This document shows, piece after piece, positions 1-6,144 of a DNA stretch of 8,981 bases (the first letter of the stretch is position 1; every line of letters starts with the position of its first letter). Made by a program: the position numbers and the translations under genes. Below the pieces are notes generated by a model. That model was not told the DNA's origin. It searched no databases and saw only the letters and a list, made by a program, of their open reading frames with translations. This stretch comes from Pseudomonadota bacterium (GTDB lineage: Bacteria; Pseudomonadota; Gammaproteobacteria; Burkholderiales; Gallionellaceae): NCBI GenBank assembly GCA_021781695.1, contig JAJXWG010000054.1, positions 1 through 8,981 of the forward strand, in the 5' to 3' direction.

Positions 1-690
1 TCGCTGATTCCGATCACATTGCATGGCTATCTGTTGTGGCAGGGGATTTTTTCGGATGGCATCATAGACTTGGGTGTATTCAATGCATTTTCGCTGATCG
101 TGTGGCTCACCCTGGTGGTGTACTGGGTCGCGCGATTCTTCTATCCGATAGGCGGGCTGCAGGCGCTGGTGCTGCCCCTTGCGGCAGTCGCGCTGCTCCT
201 TCCGCAGCTGTTCCCTGCCGATCACCGCCTTGATCATACCGATTTGCTGGCCTTCAAGGTGCACATCGCGGTGGCGATGCTGGCCTACAGCCTGTTTACC
301 ATCGCGACGTTGCATGCGGTGCTGATTTCTCTGGTTGAAAAGCGCCTGCATCATGCAAACCTGCCGCGCGTGCTGCGCACCCTGCCGCCGCTCTTGACCA
401 TGGAAAGCCTCCTGTTCCGCATGATAGGGGTCGGTTTTGTGCTGCTGACGCTGACGCTGGTCTCGGGCGTGTTTTTTTCCGAGGAGATATTCGGCAAAGC
501 CTGGGAGTTCAACCACAAGGTGCTGTTCGGCTTTATTTCGTGGTGCGTGTTTGCAGTGCTGCTGACCGGACATCATTACTACGGCTGGCGCGGGAAAACC
601 GCAGTGCGCTGGACGGTGAGCGGCTTCGTATTCTTGCTGCTGGCGTATCTTGGCAGCAAGTTCGTGCTGGAACAATTGTTGCATCGTTAA
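1..690 (+). CDS. ypjD: CcsA/YpjD-family cytochrome c assembly-like membrane protein, 5' partial
   Basis: The frame is open from the first base of the window, so the N-terminus lies upstream; the TTG at 19 is not the real start, because family members have residues before this point. About 229 residues are visible, against roughly 260-270 for the family. The protein is very hydrophobic, with about six probable membrane segments, and ends in a pattern typical of the family (a Trp-Arg-Gly-Lys-Thr-Ala turn at about 587-604, then a last helix ending in a Gly-Ser-Lys). Two histidines in helices, at nucleotides 262-264 and 514-516, match the positions of the heme-binding histidines known in CcsA-type proteins. 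CcsA proteins handle heme in system II cytochrome c maturation; the YpjD branch is related, but its function is poorly defined. It lies directly upstream of rpsP on the same strand; YpjD genes are commonly found near this operon. Family assignment is firm; biochemical role is not. Confidence 0.8.
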   Translation, partial: SLIPITLHGYLLWQGIFSDGIIDLGVFNAFSLIVWLTLVVYWVARFFYPIGGLQALVLPLAAVALLLPQLFPADHRLDHTDLLAFKVHIAVAMLAYSLFTIATLHAVLISLVEKRLHHANLPRVLRTLPPLLTMESLLFRMIGVGFVLLTLTLVSGVFFSEEIFGKAWEFNHKVLFGFISWCVFAVLLTGHHYYGWRGKTAVRWTVSGFVFLLLAYLGSKFVLEQLLHR

Positions 691-711
691 ATTCTTTGAT
701 TATCAAGGTAC

Positions 712-740
712 TTGCTAGCAAAGGCCTTGTGTCGTAGAAT
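712..740 (+). promoter_or_regulatory. Sigma70-type promoter of the rpsP-rimM-trmD-rplS operon
   Basis: A -35 element TTGCTA (712-717) and a -10 element TAGAAT (735-740) are separated by exactly 17 bases, matching the consensus at 4/6 and 5/6 positions. The sequence upstream (690-710) is AT-rich, like an UP element, and the bases just after the -10 (GCCTGCCC) are GC-rich, as in stringently controlled ribosomal promoters. Transcription should start near 746-748, leaving a leader of about 100 bases before rpsP. Predicted by eye only. Confidence 0.6.
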
Positions 741-759
741 GCCTGCCCTTTTGCGGCAT

Positions 760-826
760 GCGGGCTGCATGAAGCGCAAGCAATGCAGCCCGCTGTTGAG
801 GTTTTGCCCCGGGGCTTTTTAAGCCC
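760..826 (+). promoter_or_regulatory. Structured leader of rpsP mRNA: long hairpin plus a second stem
   Basis: A perfect 11-bp inverted repeat (GCGGGCTGCAT at 760-770, ATGCAGCCCGC at 783-793) with a 12-base loop would form a strong hairpin just after the predicted transcription start. It has no following T-run, so it is not a simple terminator. Downstream, GCCCCGGGGC (806-815) is a palindrome and GGGCTT (812-817) can pair with AAGCCC (821-826) across a TTT loop; these two share bases and cannot form fully together. The stem ends about 21 bases before the rpsP start. A control role (mRNA stability, attenuation or ribosomal protein feedback) is inference. Confidence 0.5.
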
Positions 827-847
827 ATAATTTTAGATAGGTTTCTT

Positions 848-1102
848 ATGGTCATCATTCGTCTTTCCCGTGGCGGTTCCAAGAACCGTCCGTTTTACAA
901 CGTAGTGGTTGCAGACTCACGCAATCGTCGCGACGGCCGTTTCATCGAACGCGTTGGCTTTTACAATTCCGTTGCCAGTGAAAAGCAGGAAGCGCTGCGC
1001 CTGGATATGGCACGCGTGGCATTCTGGCAGAGCAAAGGCGCGCAGTTGAGCGACGCGGTTGCCAAGCTGGTAAAACGAGTTGGCGCAACCGCTTCCGCCT
1101 GA
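848..1102 (+). CDS. rpsP: 30S ribosomal protein S16
   Basis: This 84-residue protein has the usual S16 length and sequence: an N-terminal beta strand rich in Ile and Arg followed by Gly-Gly-Ser-Lys-Asn-Arg-Pro-Phe-Tyr, then the Asp-Ser-Arg-Asn-Arg-Arg-Asp-Gly-Arg-Phe-Ile-Glu segment and a Gly-Phe-Tyr-Asn turn. S16 binds 16S rRNA early in assembly and stabilises the 5' and central domains of the small subunit. The ATG at 848 is preceded by a short AGG (839-841) at six bases, a modest ribosome binding site. It is the first gene of the four-gene operon, behind its own promoter and a hairpin leader. No missing residues or unusual features were seen. Confidence 0.97.
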   Translation: MVIIRLSRGGSKNRPFYNVVVADSRNRRDGRFIERVGFYNSVASEKQEALRLDMARVAFWQSKGAQLSDAVAKLVKRVGATASA

Positions 1103-1115
1103 GAATTCCGAACCC

Positions 1116-1616
1116 ATGGTGATCATGGGGCGCGTGGCATCGGCTTTCGGCATACGTGGCTGGGTTAAAATCCAGCCGTTCAGCGAATATGTCGACAGCC
1201 TGCTGGACTATGAAGTATGGTATCTGGGGCAGGAACAGGGGCCTTGGCGCGAAACGAAAGTGACGCTGGTCGAAGCGCGAGACAAAACGCTGGCAGCGCA
1301 GTTTCCCGGCTGTATGGATCGCAACGCCGCCGAAAAACTGAGAGGCATGCTGATCGCTGTGCCTCGCAGCAGCCTGCCGGCACAGGAAGAAGACGAGTAT
1401 TACTGGGCGGATCTGATCGGGCTTGCAGTGGTCAATGTTGCTGGAGAGATTCTGGGTGTGGTTGGCGAATTGCTGGAAACAGGCGCTAACGATGTGCTGG
1501 TTGTGAAAGGTTCGGGCCCCGACATCCTGATTCCGTTTCTGAGCAGCGTCATCGGTGAAGTGGACATGAAGGCCAGAACCATACGAGTGGACTGGTCGGC
1601 GGATTATTTGTCGTGA
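1116..1616 (+). CDS. rimM: Ribosome maturation factor RimM
   Basis: RimM binds S19 and helps mature the head of the 30S subunit. The 166-residue product begins with the family signature (Gly-Arg-Val, then Phe-Gly-Ile-Arg-Gly-Trp-Val-Lys at residues 11-18), which forms the N-terminal beta-barrel. A PRC-barrel domain follows from about residue 95, opening with Tyr-Tyr-Trp-Ala-Asp-Leu-Ile-Gly and including Glu-Thr-Gly-Ala-Asn-Asp-Val-Leu-Val at about 121-129. I choose ATG 1116 because it places the signature at the usual distance from the N-terminus; the frame stays open to a TTG at 1080 inside rpsP, but that adds 12 atypical residues. ATG 1125 is also possible. There is no convincing Shine-Dalgarno sequence, so translation is probably coupled to rpsP, which ends 13 bases upstream. 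The stop overlaps the trmD start. Confidence 0.93.
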   Translation: MVIMGRVASAFGIRGWVKIQPFSEYVDSLLDYEVWYLGQEQGPWRETKVTLVEARDKTLAAQFPGCMDRNAAEKLRGMLIAVPRSSLPAQEEDEYYWADLIGLAVVNVAGEILGVVGELLETGANDVLVVKGSGPDILIPFLSSVIGEVDMKARTIRVDWSADYLS

Positions 1617-2395
1617 TTTTCGATGTCATCACGCTGTTCCCGCAGATGTTCGATGCGCTGACGCAATATGGCATCACGCGTCGTGCGGCGGAGCAGGGTC
1701 GTTATGTTTTGAGGACGTGGAATCCGAGGGATTTTACAACGGACAATCACCGAACGGTGGACGACAGGCCTTACGGCGGTGGGCCCGGCATGGTGATGCT
1801 GGCTGATCCTTTGGCTGCCGCGATCAATGCGGCGCGTGAGCGGCAGAAGGCAGGCGGTGTAACAAAAAGCCGGGTTGTTTATCTTTCCCCGCAGGGCAGG
1901 CTGCTCACCCATGCAGTGGTCAAGGAATTGGCAGCACAGCCCGATGAAGGTTTGATTCTGCTCACCGGGCGATATGAAGGAATAGACGAGCGCCTGATCA
2001 GCCAGATGGTCGATGAAGAAATTTCTATCGGCGATTATGTGTTGTCAGGCGGTGAATTGGCGTCCATGGTGTTGATGGATAGCCTGGTAAGGCAGATTCC
2101 CGGTGTGCTGGGAGATGCCGATTCGGCCGAGCAGGATTCATTTGTGCAGGGCCTGCTAGATTGCCCGCACTACACCCGCCCGGAAGTGTTTAATGGTGAA
2201 GCCGTGCCCCCGGTGTTGCTGTCAGGCAATCATGCTGACATACAGCGCTGGCGGCTTTCCCAGTCGTTGGGCAGAACGTGGACACGACGCCCGGATTTAT
2301 TGGCTAAGCGTGTTTTGACAAAAGAGGAGTCTGGTCTTCTGGCCGAGTTTCAGAAGGAACAAGATCCGAAAATCAAAAAGGAGCAGTTAAAGTGA
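1613..2395 (+). CDS. trmD: tRNA (guanine37-N1)-methyltransferase TrmD
   Basis: TrmD uses S-adenosylmethionine to methylate G37 next to the anticodon of tRNAs that read CNN codons, which prevents +1 frameshifting. The 260-residue product has the conserved N-terminus Met-Ile-Phe-Asp-Val-Ile-Thr-Leu-Phe-Pro, a Tyr-Gly-Gly-Gly-Pro-Gly-Met stretch (54-60), and the SPOUT trefoil-knot motifs Gly-Arg-Tyr-Glu-Gly-Ile-Asp-Glu-Arg (119-127) and Ser-Ile-Gly-Asp-Tyr-Val-Leu-Ser-Gly-Gly-Glu-Leu (138-149). Arg160 and Asp175 align by spacing with the E. coli catalytic pair Arg154 and Asp169. The start is GTG, its first bases shared with the rimM stop (GTGA at 1613-1616), and the Shine-Dalgarno sequence is weak, pointing to coupled translation. 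The C-terminus is lysine-rich and overlaps rplS by four bases. Confidence 0.97.
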   Translation: MIFDVITLFPQMFDALTQYGITRRAAEQGRYVLRTWNPRDFTTDNHRTVDDRPYGGGPGMVMLADPLAAAINAARERQKAGGVTKSRVVYLSPQGRLLTHAVVKELAAQPDEGLILLTGRYEGIDERLISQMVDEEISIGDYVLSGGELASMVLMDSLVRQIPGVLGDADSAEQDSFVQGLLDCPHYTRPEVFNGEAVPPVLLSGNHADIQRWRLSQSLGRTWTRRPDLLAKRVLTKEESGLLAEFQKEQDPKIKKEQLK

Positions 2396-2754
2396 ATTTG
2401 ATCGAACAGTTGGAACAGGAAGAAATCGCCCGTCTGGGTAAAACTATACCGGATTTTGCGCCAGGCGATACGGTCGTCGTCAGCGTGAACGTGGTTGAAG
2501 GCGAGCGCAAGCGTGTGCAGGCTTTCGAAGGCGTGGTGATTGCCAAGCGCAATCGCGGGTTGAACTCGGGTTTTATCGTGCGCAAGATATCCGCCGGTGA
2601 AGGCGTGGAGCGCACATTCCAGACATACTCGCCTGTGATCGCTTCGATCGAAGTGAAGCGTCGCGGTTCTGTGCGCCGCGCAAAGCTGTATTATCTGCGG
2701 GAACGTTCAGGCAAGTCGGCGCGCATCAAGGAAAAGCTGGCAGTGCGCCGTTAA
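2392..2754 (+). CDS. rplS: 50S ribosomal protein L19
   Basis: L19 sits at the interface between 30S and 50S subunits, near bridge contacts with 16S rRNA. The 120-residue protein has the family layout: N-terminal helix with Leu-Glu-Gln-Glu, Pro-Asp-Phe-Ala-Pro-Gly-Asp-Thr-Val (about residues 20-28), Arg-Val-Gln-Ala-Phe-Glu-Gly-Val-Val-Ile (41-50), and a basic C-terminal half ending in a Lys/Arg-rich tail. Family length is about 115. The start is GTG within a GTGA overlap with the trmD stop, but unlike rimM and trmD it has a clear ribosome binding site (AAGGAG, about 2378-2383), consistent with the need for more L19 than TrmD. It is the last gene of the operon, followed at once by a terminator. 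Confidence 0.97.
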   Translation: MNLIEQLEQEEIARLGKTIPDFAPGDTVVVSVNVVEGERKRVQAFEGVVIAKRNRGLNSGFIVRKISAGEGVERTFQTYSPVIASIEVKRRGSVRRAKLYYLRERSGKSARIKEKLAVRR

Positions 2755-2768
2755 TCGGCCTTGTATGA

Positions 2769-2798
2769 AAAAAACGGGAGCTTGTGCTCCCGTTTTTT
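2769..2798 (+). terminator. Intrinsic terminator of the rpsP operon
   Basis: A perfect 7-bp GC-rich stem, CGGGAGC (2775-2781) and GCTCCCG (2786-2792), with loop TTGT is flanked by six A before and six T after, so the stem extends to 13 bp. The T-run makes it a textbook rho-independent terminator on the + strand, and the A-run gives it some activity in the other direction. It starts 14 bases after the rplS stop. Confidence 0.93.
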
Positions 2799-2812
2799 AT
2801 TATCATTGCGCC

Positions 2813-3277
2813 ATGCGCTATCAGGCAAAACTATATACACCTTTTTCAGTGCTCGGCATACGCTGTGCTAATGATATGTTAACGGGCATCGATTTCCTGC
2901 CAGTTACTGAAAAGACGAAAGCGCCGGAAGATGTGTTCGCCGAACAGGTGTGCTGTCAGCTGATCGGCTATCTTGAGAATCCCGATTATAAATTTTCCAT
3001 TCCGCTTGCAACCAGCGGAACACCTCATCAGAAAAGAGTCTGGCTAGCTATGCTGGCCATTCCCAGCGGGAAGACGAAGAGCTATGGCGAGCTGGCGGCG
3101 GAGCTGCATTCGGGCGCGCAGGCTGTTGGGCAGGCGTGCGGCGCGAATCCGATACCCGTTGTCATTCCCTGCCACCGGGTGCTCGGCAAGACAGGTCTTG
3201 GCGGATTCATGAAGCACGGCAGCGGTGCGCCGCTGGAGATCAAGCGCTGGCTGCTCGCACATGAACGAGCTGCTTGA
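2813..3277 (+). CDS. ogt: Methylated-DNA-[protein]-cysteine S-methyltransferase (Ogt-like)
   Basis: This suicide repair protein moves alkyl groups from O6-alkylguanine or O4-alkylthymine onto its own cysteine. The 154-residue product has an N-terminal alpha/beta domain and the C-terminal DNA-binding and active-site domain. Cys120 lies in the motif Ile-Pro-Cys-His-Arg-Val-Leu, preceded by the Asn hinge (Asn112) and the Ser-Tyr-Gly-Glu-Leu helix start (Tyr91). The arginine finger that normally lies 17 residues before the cysteine (human Arg128) is Gln103 here. I choose ATG 2813; the ATG at 2765 in the same frame would translate through the rplS terminator. No Shine-Dalgarno sequence precedes the start, and a TATTAT (2798-2803) lies close upstream, so the mRNA may be nearly leaderless. 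Its end overlaps xerD by 17 bases. Confidence 0.9.
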   Translation: MRYQAKLYTPFSVLGIRCANDMLTGIDFLPVTEKTKAPEDVFAEQVCCQLIGYLENPDYKFSIPLATSGTPHQKRVWLAMLAIPSGKTKSYGELAAELHSGAQAVGQACGANPIPVVIPCHRVLGKTGLGGFMKHGSGAPLEIKRWLLAHERAA

Positions 3278-4151
3278 CGAGTTTTGCGACAGCCTGTGGC
3301 TGGAAGACGGGCTTTCGCGCAACACGCTGGAGAGCTACCGGCGCGATCTTGACAAGTTTGCTGCATGGCTTGAAAAACGCCGCGAGGTGGGTCTTTTGCA
3401 AGCCTCGCACGCGGATTTGCAGGGCTATCTTGGTGAAATGTTTACGGTGGAACATGCCAAGGCGAGCTCAACAGGGCGCAACCTTTCAAGCTTGAAGCGG
3501 CTGTACCGTTACCTTTTAAGGCAGGGGAAAATTACGGTTGATCCCACACTGCAGATCGATACGCCAAAGCTGCCGCGTCAGTTGCCTAAGACGCTCACCG
3601 AGCAGGATGTCGAGCTGCTTTTGGACGCACCTGATATAGAAACGCCGTTAGGCCTGCGCGATCGAGCCATGTTCGAGGTGCTTTATGCAAGCGGCCTGCG
3701 CGTAACAGAGCTGGTCAGTCTGAAACTTGCGCAAGTGAGCATGGACATGGGCGTCGTGCGCGTGATGGGCAAAGGCAGCAAGGAGCGCATGGTGCCTTTG
3801 GGCGAAGAGTCGCTGGACTGGTTGCGTCGTTATGTTTCAACGGGGCGGGCTGCGCTGCTGGGAGCGCAGGCGAGTGACGATTTGTTTGTGACCGCAAGGG
3901 CGGAAGCGATGACGCGCCAGATGTTCTGGCATCTGATCAAGAAGCATGCGAGGAACGCGGGGTTGGCGAAACCCTTGTCGCCGCACACGCTGCGCCATGC
4001 GTTTGCCACGCATCTGCTCAATCACGGCGCGGATTTGCGCGTGGTGCAGCTGCTGCTTGGCCATGCCGATATTTCCACCACACAGATATACACTCATGTC
4101 GCCCGTGAACGGCTGAAGCAGCTGCACGCAAGACATCATCCGAGAGGTTAG
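3261..4151 (+). CDS. xerD: Site-specific tyrosine recombinase XerD
   Basis: XerD works with XerC at the chromosomal dif site to resolve chromosome dimers, activated by FtsK at the septum. The 296-residue product has an N-terminal SAM-like core-binding domain (about 1-90) and the catalytic domain (about 110-290). All catalytic residues are visible: Arg147 (in Gly-Leu-Arg-Val-Thr-Glu), Lys171, His242 and Arg245 (in Pro-His-Thr-Leu-Arg-His), His268 (in Leu-Gly-His-Ala) and nucleophile Tyr277; spacing matches E. coli XerD. The ending His-His-Pro-Arg-Gly and the segment around 163-181 favour XerD over XerC. ATG 3261 gives the normal length; the frame opens earlier (GTG 3225), but that would add 12 residues not usual in the family. 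It overlaps ogt by 17 bases with no good ribosome binding site, suggesting coupled translation. Confidence 0.94.
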   Translation: MNELLDEFCDSLWLEDGLSRNTLESYRRDLDKFAAWLEKRREVGLLQASHADLQGYLGEMFTVEHAKASSTGRNLSSLKRLYRYLLRQGKITVDPTLQIDTPKLPRQLPKTLTEQDVELLLDAPDIETPLGLRDRAMFEVLYASGLRVTELVSLKLAQVSMDMGVVRVMGKGSKERMVPLGEESLDWLRRYVSTGRAALLGAQASDDLFVTARAEAMTRQMFWHLIKKHARNAGLAKPLSPHTLRHAFATHLLNHGADLRVVQLLLGHADISTTQIYTHVARERLKQLHARHHPRG

Positions 4152-4172
4152 CTGAAGTCGGAATCCAGACTG

Positions 4173-4586
4173 TCAGTCGCGGCCCCTGCCGCCATCGCGA
4201 TGGTCTTCGCCACGGTAGCGGTCATCCTGTCCTTCATCGTGACGGTCAAACCTGCGTTCATCGCGGCGGTAACGCGGCGCATATTCATGCCGATACCAGT
4301 TGTCCCGCACAAAATAAACGCGCTCGCGGCAGGCGTTGTATTCGTGGCAATGACGGCGCCAATTTTTGGCATAGCCCGGAGGCACGCGCAGATAGATCGG
4401 CGGACGGCCCATGGGTACCGGGCCAACAGCCATGGGCTGACTGTAGATCAATTGCGGACTCGGAAAACTGTTCATGTCCAGCCTGCCGTAGAAGCCCGGC
4501 TCGCCTATGCTGACCGATACGCCAACGTCGGCGTATGCCTGTGCATTGAAGAGGACGAGTAACAATGCAATTAAGAAAAGTTTCAT
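4173..4586 (-). CDS. Small secreted or periplasmic protein of unknown function
   Basis: The 137-residue product starts with a clear Sec signal peptide: Lys2, a hydrophobic core (about 3-14) and a probable signal peptidase I site after Ala-Tyr-Ala (cut near residue 19). The mature part has Val-Ser-Ile-Gly-Glu-Pro-Gly-Phe-Tyr-Gly-Arg (about 25-35), a proline-rich middle, then a His-Cys-His-Glu-Tyr-Asn-Ala-Cys cluster (79-86), and a Tyr-Phe-Val-Arg-Asp-Asn-Trp-Tyr segment (91-98). The last 35 residues are almost all Arg, Asp, His, Glu and Gly. I recall similar short exported proteins in betaproteobacteria but know no function. The His/Cys cluster and charged tail could bind metal or polyanions; this is a guess. 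A good ribosome binding site (GGGAG, complement of 4592-4596) precedes the ATG. It lies 52 bases downstream of pap and converges with xerD, leaving only 21 bases. Confidence 0.8.
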   Translation of the reverse strand: MKLFLIALLLVLFNAQAYADVGVSVSIGEPGFYGRLDMNSFPSPQLIYSQPMAVGPVPMGRPPIYLRVPPGYAKNWRRHCHEYNACRERVYFVRDNWYRHEYAPRYRRDERRFDRHDEGQDDRYRGEDHRDGGRGRD

Positions 4587-4638
4587 GTTAACTCCCGATT
4601 GTCTTCAGAAGAGCCGATGATACGCCTAAACTGCCGGG

Positions 4639-6135
4639 TTATGATTTTCTGACTTTTTTCATCGCATCCTCGATGCGCTCGCAGAGCGTCTTCAATATTT
4701 TGATGCGGGAGAAATTCTTGTCGTTGGCCTCGATCAGCGTCCAAGGCGCAATCTCGGTGCTGGTTCTGTCCACCATGTCGCAAACCGCCTGCTCGTACTC
4801 GTCCCATTTTTCGCGGTTGCGCCAGTCCTCAGGCGTGATCTTGAAGTGTTTGAAGGCGACGTCTTCTCTTTCCTTGAAGCGCTTTAGCTGTTCGTCCTTG
4901 CTGATGGACAGCCAGAACTTGACCACAATGATATTGTGACGCACGAGCTGCGCCTCGAAATCGTTGATCTCGCTGTAGGCACGCATCCAGTTTGCCTCCG
5001 AGCAGAGCTTCTCGACGCGCTCGACCAGCACCCTGCCATACCAGGAACGGTCGAAAATCGTCATGCGGCCTCGTCTCGGAATATGCCGCCAGAAGCGCCA
5101 GAGGTAAGGCTGGGCGCGTTCTTCTTCGGTGGGTGCTGCGATCGGGATGACGGTATAGTAGCGCGCATCCAGCGCGCCCGTTATGCGGCGGATGGCGCCA
5201 CCCTTGCCCGCGGCATCGTTGCCTTCGAACATCGCAATCACGGTGAGCTTTTTGAACTTATGGTGGCGGGTCAGCAGCGCAAGTTTTCCCTGATATTTTT
5301 CCAGTTCGTCGGGGTAGGTCTTCCTGTCGATTTTCTGGCCAAGGTCCAGCGTTTTCAGGATGTCCAGATTGTCGATCGAAGGCAGCGGCGGAGGCGCTGA
5401 TATCCCGTTTTTCTCCGTGCCGGCTTCATCGAGACGTTTTCGGATTGCATCGAGTATGGTTTTTCCCACGGTCAGGCTGCGGTAGTGCGGATCAAATCCT
5501 TCGACTATGGTCCATGGCGCTTCGGCCGTGCTGGTGTGCCGGATGACACTTTCAGCAACCGCGTGAAATCTGTCATACTGTTTATAGTGCTCCCAGTCGC
5601 GTTCGGTGACGCGCCAGCGGGTCTTCGGATCTTTTTCAAGTATTTTAAGCCTCGTCTTCTGCCTGTCGCGCGACAGATGCATCCAGAATTTCAGGATCAG
5701 CGCGCCTTCATCGGCCAGCATGGTTTCGAAGCGCCTGGCGCGTTCCAGACTCTGGTCCAGATCCGCCGTCCCGTTCTTGCTCTGCACATGTTTGATGATC
5801 GTGTCCGTGTACCATGAACCCAGGAAGATGCCGATGCGACCCTTGGGCGGCAATTCGCGCCAGAACCGCCACATCACCGGGCGATCGAGTTCTTCATCGG
5901 ACGGGTCTCCCATGCCGTGTGTCTGCAGATAACGCGGATCCATCCATTCGTTGAGCAGGTTCACGGTTTCTCCCCTGCCCGCACCGTCCACGCCGCCCAT
6001 CACAATGATCAGGGGAAACTGCGCCAGCTTTGCCATATCCAGCTGTGCTTCCAGCAGCGCAGCGCGCAATATCGGCACTTCCCTGTCGTAAGATTTCCTG
6101 TCTATCCTGTGGCCGATTTCGGCGGATTCGAACAT
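4639..6135 (-). CDS. pap: Polyphosphate:AMP phosphotransferase, two-domain PPK2 (class II)
   Basis: PAP transfers the end phosphate of polyphosphate to AMP, giving ADP; with adenylate kinase this regenerates ATP. The 498-residue protein contains two PPK2 domains in tandem, as in the class II enzymes of Acinetobacter and Pseudomonas. The C-terminal domain (about 265-495) has an intact Walker A loop, Gly305-Asn-Asp-Ala-Ala-Gly-Lys311-Gly, and a Walker B/lid region Phe-Asp362-Arg-Ser-Trp-Tyr-Gly-Arg368. The N-terminal domain (about 10-235) has a Walker A-like loop, Gly48-Val-Asp-Gly-Ala-Gly-Arg54-Gly, with the lysine replaced by Arg, and Phe-Leu-Gly-Ser-Trp-Tyr in place of Phe-Asp-Arg-Ser-Trp-Tyr. 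It is therefore probably inactive and structural, as is known for the family. The start lies 9 bases after the sixA stop with no clear Shine-Dalgarno sequence, so the two genes are likely co-transcribed and coupled. Confidence 0.93.
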   Translation of the reverse strand: MFESAEIGHRIDRKSYDREVPILRAALLEAQLDMAKLAQFPLIIVMGGVDGAGRGETVNLLNEWMDPRYLQTHGMGDPSDEELDRPVMWRFWRELPPKGRIGIFLGSWYTDTIIKHVQSKNGTADLDQSLERARRFETMLADEGALILKFWMHLSRDRQKTRLKILEKDPKTRWRVTERDWEHYKQYDRFHAVAESVIRHTSTAEAPWTIVEGFDPHYRSLTVGKTILDAIRKRLDEAGTEKNGISAPPPLPSIDNLDILKTLDLGQKIDRKTYPDELEKYQGKLALLTRHHKFKKLTVIAMFEGNDAAGKGGAIRRITGALDARYYTVIPIAAPTEEERAQPYLWRFWRHIPRRGRMTIFDRSWYGRVLVERVEKLCSEANWMRAYSEINDFEAQLVRHNIIVVKFWLSISKDEQLKRFKEREDVAFKHFKITPEDWRNREKWDEYEQAVCDMVDRTSTEIAPWTLIEANDKNFSRIKILKTLCERIEDAMKKVRKS

Positions 6136-6144
6136 GATGGCAAC

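Noticed and set aside
696..706. FNR-type box TTGAT...ATCAA
   Set aside because: The half-sites are separated by one base rather than the four an FNR site needs.
760..793. Intrinsic terminator for ypjD
   Set aside because: The hairpin is strong but is not followed by a T-run, and it lies downstream of the likely rpsP promoter.
1080..1115. TTG start for rimM inside rpsP
   Set aside because: ATG 1116 gives the normal N-terminus right before the Gly-Arg-Val signature; the extra residues are atypical.
2765..2812. Upstream ATG extending the ogt-like gene by 16 residues
   Set aside because: It would encode the rplS terminator hairpin, and the added residues do not resemble the family N-terminus.
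3225..3260. GTG start for xerD deeper inside ogt
   Set aside because: The family begins close to the Met at 3261 and the catalytic residue numbering fits that start.
4200..4562. 120-codon + strand frame opposite the secreted protein gene
   Set aside because: The - strand frame has a signal peptide and a good ribosome binding site; this one has neither a clear site nor family resemblance.
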